DNA of 64,000 bases from an uncultured Coriobacteriales bacterium (GTDB lineage: Bacteria; Actinomycetota; Coriobacteriia; Coriobacteriales; QAMH01), in assembly GCA_934646835.1 (NCBI GenBank), contig CAKUES010000001.1, forward strand, positions 124,001 to 188,000. The letters are read 5' to 3'. This document shows positions 58,986 through 64,000 of this stretch, piece by piece. Each line of letters begins with the position of its first letter. The stretch's first letter is position 1. The translations under genes were made by a program, and so were the position numbers. The notes under the pieces were generated by a model that saw only the letters and a program-made list of their open reading frames with translations, searched no databases and was not told the DNA's origin.

Positions 58986-60347
58986 TTGGCCTGGGATCCC
59001 ATTCACGCGCGCCGCAAGCCCTGCCGCGCCGTCATCAAAGACATCGAGGAAGAGTCGCCGGCTTGGTGCATCGGCCTCGAGCCGGGCATGGCGCTCACCC
59101 ACGTCAACGGCGTTCCTCTGCGCGACATGATCGAGTGGCAGTGGCAGGCCGACGGCTTCGAAGTCGAGATCACGACCGACGAGGGCGACGTCGCCGTCAT
59201 GGAGCGCGAGTTTGGCGAGGACTGGGGCATCACCTTCACGGACTGCATCTTCGACGGCATCGCCGTCTGCCGCAACAACTGCAGCTTCTGCTTCATGCGC
59301 ATGCTGCCCGACAACATGCGCCCCGCGCTCACGCTACGCGACGACGACTACCGCCTGAGCTTTCTGCAGGGCAACTTCGTCACGCTCACCAACGTGGCAC
59401 AGGAGGACTGCGAGCGCATCGTCGACCAAAACGTCAGCCCGCTGCATATGAGCCTGCACGCCATCTCGCCCGAGGTGCGCCGCGAGCTCATGGGCCGCAA
59501 CGCCCAGCACGGCATCGACGTTGCCGAGCGCCTGCTCGAAGCGGGCATCGAGATGCATACGCAGCTCGTGGTCGTGCCCGGCGTCAACGACGGCGAGGAA
59601 CTGCGCCGCACGCTCGAGTGGATCGAGGAACACCCCGGCATCCTCTCCTGTGCGATCGTCCCGCTGGGATACACGCGCTACCAGGACCGCTTCGCTCACT
59701 CCTTCAACAGCGACCCGGCGGCAGCGGCGCGTCTCATCGCAGACGTCGAGCCCTACCAGGAAAAGGCGCGCCGCGAGACGGGCAACACGCGCTACCAGCT
59801 TAGTGACGAGTTCTACCTGGCTGCGGGTTGCAATTTCCCGCCGGCTGAGCACTACGACGGCTTCCCGCAGTACTACGACGGCATCGGCATGGCGCGCGTC
59901 TTCCTCGACACCTGGGATAAGGTCAAAGACCAGCTGGCGCTGGCGGCGACGGACTTCGAGCGCGGGGCGGTGACGATTGTCACCGGCGAGGCCTTTGGCA
60001 AGATCCTCGCCCCGCTCGCGCGCGAGGTCTTTGGCGACGAGGAACTGCGCGTGCTCAGCGTGCCCAACCGCTTCTTTGGCGGCAACGTCGACGTCGCAGG
60101 CCTGCTCACCGGCGCGGACATGGTCGACGCCATCAACGAGGAGCAGCCGAGCGGCGTCGTCCTCATCCCCGCCATCACCTTCAACGCCAGCGCGCTGACC
60201 CTCGACGACATGACGCTTGCAGACCTCAAGAGCCAAACCAGCGCCGATATTCGCCTGTGCGGCGACGTCGTAGAGAGCCTCCTCGAGCTCTTTGGCGTCG
60301 AAGCTGATGTCGCGGATGCTCCCCAGGACCTGGGGCACTACGAGTAA
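58986..60347 (+). CDS. DUF512 radical-SAM-type Fe-S protein with PDZ-like domain
   Basis: 453 aa, starting at TTG 58986 with AAGGAG 8 nt upstream. An N-terminal PDZ-like region (AWCIGLEPGMALTHVNGVPL) precedes a Cys triad C95-x3-C99-x2-C102 (AVCRNNCSFCFM), the radical SAM binding pattern, then LRDDDYRLSFLQGNFVTLTN, VSPLHMSLHAISPEVRRELM and the DUF512 C-terminus (VPNRFFGGNVDVAGLLTGAD). These proteins are widespread in anaerobes and often lie near the GTPase Der, but their reaction is unknown. Not obviously linked to cobalamin except by position. Confidence 0.9.
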   Translation: MAWDPIHARRKPCRAVIKDIEEESPAWCIGLEPGMALTHVNGVPLRDMIEWQWQADGFEVEITTDEGDVAVMEREFGEDWGITFTDCIFDGIAVCRNNCSFCFMRMLPDNMRPALTLRDDDYRLSFLQGNFVTLTNVAQEDCERIVDQNVSPLHMSLHAISPEVRRELMGRNAQHGIDVAERLLEAGIEMHTQLVVVPGVNDGEELRRTLEWIEEHPGILSCAIVPLGYTRYQDRFAHSFNSDPAAAARLIADVEPYQEKARRETGNTRYQLSDEFYLAAGCNFPPAEHYDGFPQYYDGIGMARVFLDTWDKVKDQLALAATDFERGAVTIVTGEAFGKILAPLAREVFGDEELRVLSVPNRFFGGNVDVAGLLTGADMVDAINEEQPSGVVLIPAITFNASALTLDDMTLADLKSQTSADIRLCGDVVESLLELFGVEADVADAPQDLGHYE

Positions 60348-60468
60348 TAGCCGAGCTGCGGGCTGCAGGGTTGTAGGTTGCGGGCTGCGGACCGCGCGGG
60401 CGCCCTGCAGCCCTGCGAGCCTCCGAGTCCCACGGACCTACGCCGTCGCGCGGGCATGCGCCGTCTCG

Positions 60469-60502
60469 CAATTGTCTGAACGAAAAATCGTTCAGACAAT
60501 TG
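60469..60502. repeat. Palindrome E, copy 1
   Basis: CAATTGTCTGAACGAAAAATC then GTTCAGACAATTG; one of two near-identical palindromes 30 bases apart. Confidence 0.8.
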
Positions 60503-60532
60503 CCGCTTCAGGCCAAAACGCTCGTTTTCCCC

Positions 60533-60564
60533 GATTGTCTGAACGATTTTTCGTTCAGACAATC
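60533..60564. repeat. Palindrome E, copy 2
   Basis: GATTGTCTGAACGATTTTTC then GTTCAGACAATC. The loop is the complement of copy 1. Confidence 0.8.
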
Positions 60565-60731
60565 CCGCGGAGGTCGCGCGCGCAATTGGAGGCCCTAGCT
60601 TCCATGCAAGGGCGCACGGCAACGCAGCGTTTGAGACTTGCAGCCCGAAGATATACGTTGGAACCGATTTTCAATCAACCCCTCGCAGCGCGCATATGGA
60701 TTCGCGTCAGTACCATCGAGTCGGCGAGGAC
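60565..60731. other. Intergenic stretch with shared words
   Basis: CCTCGCAGCGCGCATATGGA...CGTCAGTACCATCGAG (60683-60720) is repeated with few changes at 62964-63001. No gene. Confidence 0.45.
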
Positions 60732-60758
60732 ACGTAGGCGCCAGACGAAGTCGGCGCC
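60732..60758 (-). repeat. 27-bp palindromic repeat C, copy 7
   Basis: ACGTAGGCGCCAGACGAAG then TCGGCGCC. Confidence 0.8.
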
Positions 60759-60833
60759 ATCAGGCCGCAGCAAGGCGGTGAGCACATTGACAGAGCAGCC
60801 GAAAACGCTCTCGCCAATCAGCCCCGCTCCCCC

Positions 60834-61037
60834 CTATCTTTTCGTGGTGTACCTGCACTTGGGGTAGTTGGAACAGCCCGCGAACTCGCCGTACTTGCCG
60901 CTGCGCCTCACCAGCTGGCCGCCGCAGTAGGGACAGGCCGTGCCGTCTTGTATGCCCTTGACGGTCTTGATATGCTCGGCTGCCTTCTCCACGGTCTTGG
61001 CCAGCTGCCCAAGCTTCGCGACGATGGCTAGCCAGGG
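60834..61037 (-). pseudogene. Fragment with topoisomerase I-type C4 zinc finger
   Basis: An open frame of 68 codons with no convincing start: [20 protein letters not shown]..., then [20 protein letters not shown] and [15 protein letters not shown] before the stop. The last 35 residues are a clear topoisomerase DNA-binding C4 zinc finger (CxxC...CxxxxxC), also found at the end of NERD-domain and restriction-type proteins. A GTG at 60992 could start a small protein but lacks a ribosome site. Most likely the 3' end of a lost gene. Confidence 0.65.
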
Positions 61038-61137
61038 TCAAGCACATTGCGGGAGACTGCTAAAATCAGAGGCCTGAAAGAAGTCAAAAGAAATGCGAAT
61101 AACTTTCGAGCAAACCACAAGAAAGAGAGGTGCGGAC

Positions 61138-62094
61138 ATGGTTGGGGAAGCAGGGGCGGCGACAAGCGCCGCGGCGCTCGTCGATTTCAACGAGATGCCA
61201 AAGGTCAACCGCTTCTACGGCGGCAACGCCGGCCGCAAGATCTGCATCGAGTACCTTGGCGCGCCGTGGATGCTCAAGTACCCCGCCTCGACGGCGCAGC
61301 TCGCCGGGCGCGTGGCCTCGTACACCAGCAGCCCCGTGTCCGAGTACATCGGCTCCCATGTGTACGGGCTTTTGGGGATCCCCGTGCACGACACCGTACT
61401 CGGCTTCAGGGACGGCAAGGTCGTCGTCGCCTGCCGCGACTTCACCTACCCCGACAAGACGCTGCTCGAGTTCAGGATGCTCCGCAACTCGATCTCCGAC
61501 GACTCCGCCAGCTTCTCCAACAGGCCCTCCGACGGCTCCAACGTGACGTTGTCCGACGTCCTCGAGTCGATATCGCAGCTTGACGACGTGTACGACTCTG
61601 AGAAGGTCCGCGAGCGCTTCTGGGACATGTTCGTCACAGACGCCTTCATCGGCAACAAGGACCGCAACAACGGAAACTGGGGACTCCTCGCCCGCAACGG
61701 CGCCATCGAGGGGCTCGCGCCCGTCTACGACAACGGCAACTGCCTCTTCAACAAGCACACCCCCACCCTCAACGCCGAGCGGCTCGCCGATTCCGCCCTG
61801 CTCGCCCAGGACGCGATCGGGACGCTCACATCCGTCTACACAGCGGACGACGGGAGGCACATCAAGCCGCTCGACTACATCGCAGAGGGCCTCGACTCCG
61901 CATGCAACGCGGCCGTCGCGCGCTTCGCCGCAAGGCTCGACCCCGAAGAGGTCTTCGCGTTCGTCGACAGCGTCCCCTGCACGGCGCTCAACCTCACCGT
62001 CCTGCCGCCCGAGACCAAAGAGCACATGAAGGCCGTATTCGAGGAGCGCTGGGAGAAGTGCCTGCGCCCTGCGGCCGAGCGGGTGCGGGGCTGA
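61138..62094 (+). CDS. HipA/CtkA-family kinase
   Basis: 318 aa from ATG 61138 with GAGAGG 7 nt upstream (an ATG at 61093 would add 15 residues). Kinase features of the CtkA/HipA-C group: GGNAGRKICIEYLGAPWMLKY (Lys region), the catalytic FIGNKDRNNGNWGLL and metal-binding APVYDNGNCLFN. It lacks the N-terminal HipA domain seen in the hipA at 7651. No HTH antitoxin is adjacent; a RelE/ParE remnant follows. CtkA kinases of other bacteria phosphorylate host or own proteins; the target here is unknown. Confidence 0.85.
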   Translation: MVGEAGAATSAAALVDFNEMPKVNRFYGGNAGRKICIEYLGAPWMLKYPASTAQLAGRVASYTSSPVSEYIGSHVYGLLGIPVHDTVLGFRDGKVVVACRDFTYPDKTLLEFRMLRNSISDDSASFSNRPSDGSNVTLSDVLESISQLDDVYDSEKVRERFWDMFVTDAFIGNKDRNNGNWGLLARNGAIEGLAPVYDNGNCLFNKHTPTLNAERLADSALLAQDAIGTLTSVYTADDGRHIKPLDYIAEGLDSACNAAVARFAARLDPEEVFAFVDSVPCTALNLTVLPPETKEHMKAVFEERWEKCLRPAAERVRG

Positions 62095-62099
62095 TATAA

Positions 62100-62230
62100 C
62101 AAAGGTCTACGCACGGCACCGACGACATCGGCTGATTGACCACTACGTGCTCCTCTATAAGAAGGAAGACGGCGTCGCGTACATAGCCCACATATTCCAC
62201 CAGAGCCGGAACTACGCAAAGCTTGTCTAG
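62100..62230 (+). pseudogene. C-terminal remnant of a RelE/ParE-type toxin
   Basis: The frame RHRLIDHYVLLYKKEDG, then VAYIAHIFHQSRNYAKLV ends at TAG 62228-62230 and matches the last 35-40 residues of ParE/RelE toxins (usual pattern LIDHYVLLYK...V.HIFH..RDY..LL). No start codon or N-terminal half is present; it runs out right after the kinase stop. No ParD/RelB partner. Confidence 0.65.
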
Positions 62231-62254
62231 CCTCAAACTGCGCCGCGCATCACC

Positions 62255-62289
62255 AAGGAAGCCGCAGGCACGTCGCCTGCGGCTTCCTT
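62255..62289 (+). terminator. Rho-independent terminator
   Basis: Perfect 15-bp stem AAGGAAGCCGCAGGC/GCCTGCGGCTTCCTT with loop ACGTC, 25 bases after the ParE remnant. Confidence 0.8.
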
Positions 62290-62503
62290 GCATTCGAGCG
62301 TCTGTCGGCCGTCCTGGTACAGCGGGCGCGAGGCTATGGCATTTGAAGAGCAGACGGGACAGGGCATGCAGAATGGCAAGTGGAAGAGTGAGGTCTGATC
62401 TACTACAGAGGGCGCGTGCGTTAGAATAGGCGCTGGTCTCAATGGCATGTCAGCCTCGCATGTCGGGCAGTGTCCTCCCCTTCAGAAGGGAGGTGATGCC
62501 TGT

Positions 62504-62621
62504 ATGGGTACCGTGACGGTCGTTATCAACCTCGTCGGCGCAATCGTCGACTTGGCTGCGGCGTGTCCTCGGTATCCTTGACGCGCGGGACAAGCGCAAA
62601 AAGAAGAACCGCAAGCGCTAG
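62504..62621 (+). pseudogene. Small hydrophobic toxin-like ORF, possibly frameshifted
   Basis: ATG 62504 follows a very strong AGAAGGGAGGTGATG leader of the type seen before small holin-like toxins. It reads MGTVTVVINLVGAIVDLAA and then stops at 62581. One base removed near 62560 would continue as VLGILDARDKRKKKNRKR to the TAG at 62621, giving a 38-residue protein with one membrane helix and a basic tail, the usual layout of Fst/Ldr or holin-like type I toxins. A terminator hairpin (62606-62631) overlaps the end. Read as shown, only a 25-residue peptide is made. Confidence 0.45.
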
Positions 62622-62631
62622 CCTGCGGTTC
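62606..62631 (+). terminator. Terminator of the small toxin-like gene
   Basis: GAACCGCA/TGCGGTTC stem around AGCGCTAGCC, followed by CTTCT. Confidence 0.55.
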
Positions 62632-62779
62632 CTTCTACCAATTTAACGACGCTGCCCGCTTTCCAGTTCGAGCTTTGCCGCTGGACCGATTCTACCACCT
62701 CGCCGCTCTCCTGTCCCACGCAATCCGCGAAACCGTCTGCCCCTCGCATAGGGTCGAACCAGCGCGGCCCTACAGGCAG
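62632..62779. other. Intergenic region without gene
   Basis: No gene, tRNA or clear promoter. Confidence 0.4.
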
Positions 62780-62889
62780 CTGTGCGACATTTTCTGCTGT
62801 ATTTCGAGCCGTTGTGCGACAAATTGAGGGCTGCAGGGTCCCGTTATGTCGCACAGCGATGCGTCTCCAGTGGATTTTTGTCGCACAAC
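62780..62889. repeat. Interleaved inverted repeats (TGTGCGACA words)
   Basis: Order A-B-A'-B': GCTGTGCGACAT (62780), GTTGTGCGACAAAT (62811), ATGTCGCACAGC (62846), TTTTTGTCGCACAAC (about 62875). All four share TGTGCGACA or its complement, so alternative pairings are possible. Confidence 0.65.
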
Positions 62890-62935
62890 TGAGGAGACCA
62901 TCACGTCCATGCAAGTGCGCGCAGCATCGCAGCGC

Positions 62936-62961
62936 TTGGGGTCGATTTCAATCGACCCCAA
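62936..62961. repeat. Palindrome, second copy of the 54041 type
   Basis: TTGGGGTCGATTTCAATCGAC then CCCAA; followed at 62964 by the word shared with 60683. Confidence 0.65.
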
Positions 62962-63022
62962 CCTCGCAGCGCGCTCATGGATTTACGTCAGCCCAATCGA
63001 GCCGCAAACCCCACATGACGCG

Positions 63023-63979
63023 TCAATAGCCGCGCCCGAGATCGACAGTGCCATCCAGCGGCTCTCCCGCAAGCCATTTAAGGGCATTGCTTTCAAACTG
63101 CCTAATGAGAAACTGCTCGAAATCGCCCGCATCGCCTGCAATGTGCGGCGTGATCACAACGTTATCCATACCCCATAGCGGGGAGTCCGACTTCAAGGGC
63201 TCCTCCTCTAGCACATCAAGCGTAACCCCGCCAAGCAAACCATCGGCAAGCGCTTGCTCCAACGCCGCAGTGTCCACGATGGCACCTCGCCCGACGTTGA
63301 CAAGATGCGCCGATATCTTGCAAGAAGCAAGCGCATCCGCTCCGATCAGGTGATAGGTCTCCTTGGTAAGGGGGGCAGTGACAACGATGTGGTCCGCCCA
63401 GCCGATGCGCTTCGCAATGCTGGCAGACGAGTCGATAAAGTCAAACAACTCATCGCATGGCTTGCTTCGAGTTCCAAGTGCGGCGACATTGCAGCCAAGC
63501 GCTCTGAACAAACGAGCACAGGCGCGCCCTATGCGCCCGGGACCGACAACGAGCACGTTCCCGCCTTTGAGAAGACCTCCTTGCAGCCAAGACCATCTAT
63601 GCTCTCGCTGCTGGTCTCGGAGCAACGCAAGTTTGCGCTCATATCCCAAACACGCAGCAAGCACATACTCTGCGATTGCGTCGTCGTAAATACCGGCAGA
63701 GTTCGTCAACACCGTACCGGCCTTCCTCAGCTGCTCAGTGCAGAGGCCGTCGATGCCTGTAACAGCAACATGCAACCACCCTGCGCTGCACCCCGCCTTC
63801 TCCCACGATTCTCCCAATTCACCTGCAAGGGAAACATCCCAGAGAAACACCATGCTCGCCCCATTGAGCACGTCAGCTACAGAGGAATCTATCGAATAAG
63901 CGATATCGAGCAAGCCCTCCAAAGCAGGAAACGTCGGTTTACCAACTTCCGCAGAGGTGATAACTGCCAGCTTTTCCAT
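63023..63979 (-). CDS. D-2-hydroxyacid dehydrogenase (NAD-dependent)
   Basis: 318 aa from ATG 63979. Rossmann NAD site VLVVGPGRIGRACARLF, substrate/catalytic Arg in HLVNVGRGAIVDTAAL, Glu in LDVLEEEPLKSDSPL and His in VVITPHIAGDAG. The N-terminal half has TVLTNSAGIYDDAIAEYVLA. Members reduce 2-ketoacids (phosphoglycerate, glyoxylate, 2-ketoisocaproate types); the exact substrate is not clear. The SGIYDDAIAE loop replaces the usual NxxG stretch, as in phosphonate or glyoxylate-type members. No neighbour gives context. Confidence 0.92.
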   Translation of the reverse strand: MEKLAVITSAEVGKPTFPALEGLLDIAYSIDSSVADVLNGASMVFLWDVSLAGELGESWEKAGCSAGWLHVAVTGIDGLCTEQLRKAGTVLTNSAGIYDDAIAEYVLAACLGYERKLALLRDQQREHRWSWLQGGLLKGGNVLVVGPGRIGRACARLFRALGCNVAALGTRSKPCDELFDFIDSSASIAKRIGWADHIVVTAPLTKETYHLIGADALASCKISAHLVNVGRGAIVDTAALEQALADGLLGGVTLDVLEEEPLKSDSPLWGMDNVVITPHIAGDAGDFEQFLIRQFESNALKWLAGEPLDGTVDLGRGY

Positions 63980-64000
63980 AATGATTTACTGCTCCTCAAG

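Noticed and set aside
62632..62780. tRNA-like sequence (GGGTCGAACCAGCGC)
   Set aside because: No cloverleaf can be folded, and acceptor and anticodon arms are missing.

Overview
The window looks like the chromosome of a high-GC, anaerobic Gram-positive bacterium, most likely an actinobacterium of the Coriobacteriia. That placement is my inference, from the complete anaerobic (cbi-type) cobalamin pathway, corrinoid methyltransferases, many lipoproteins and membrane-anchored surface proteins, no outer-membrane genes, and actinobacterial codon use. No rRNA, tRNA, CRISPR array, phage or transposase gene was found.

Layout. (1) 1-7.5 kb, minus strand, locally lower GC: zinc-ribbon membrane proteins (one SPOR-like, one with EF-hand and YD/RHS-like repeats broken by a frameshift) and secreted or lipoprotein surface proteins. 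(2) 7.6-9.2 kb: a hipBA toxin-antitoxin operon with its promoter and operators. (3) 9.2-11.8 kb: a quorum-sensing-like operon with a LytTR response regulator (frameshifted here) and two membrane proteins that seem to divide one histidine kinase between them. (4) 12-16 kb: an isochorismatase-family hydrolase, a LUD protein, a MarR remnant, two type IV pilin-like proteins and an unknown protein. (5) 16.2-41.4 kb: a continuous block on the minus strand for corrinoid synthesis and uptake. Upstream to downstream it runs cobU, cobS and a mini-CobU; then, behind a cobalamin riboswitch, a Cys-rich protein, cbiD, a lipoprotein, an ABC importer, cbiF, cbiG, cbiH, cbiJ, cbiET, cbiA, cbiB, cobD, cbiP, cbiC, cobT, cobC, two surface proteins and an ExbB/DUF2149 pair. 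(6) 41.7-53.9 kb: a corrinoid-dependent methyltransferase island (MFS transporter, RamA-like activator, hydantoinase-like ASKHA protein, two URO-D methyltransferases, corrinoid protein) with two divergent PucR-type regulators. (7) 54-60.3 kb: DUF2284 protein, arylamine N-acetyltransferase, cbiL, a lipoprotein, an exported CbiK behind a second cobalamin riboswitch, and a DUF512 Fe-S protein. (8) 60.4-64 kb: a degraded tail with a topoisomerase-type zinc-finger fragment, a HipA/CtkA-like kinase, a RelE/ParE remnant, a small toxin-like ORF and a D-2-hydroxyacid dehydrogenase.

How the genes work together: CbiK, CbiL, H, F, G, D, J, ET, C, A, CobD, CbiB, CobU, S, T and C cover sirohydrochlorin to cobalamin by the early-cobalt route. 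The riboswitches give B12 feedback, and the methyltransferase island is a likely consumer of the cofactor. Not in the window: precorrin-2 dehydrogenase, ATP:corrinoid adenosyltransferase, threonine kinase and lower-ligand synthesis.

Non-coding DNA is very rich in palindromic repeats of at least three recurring families (about 105 bp with GTGACACA-type ends; GGGAGGGACAGGGTCCCTCCC, three copies of which sit in 111-bp MITE-like units; GGCGCCGACTTCGTCTGGCG) plus several long one-off inverted repeats. They sit between genes, often inside the cobalamin block.
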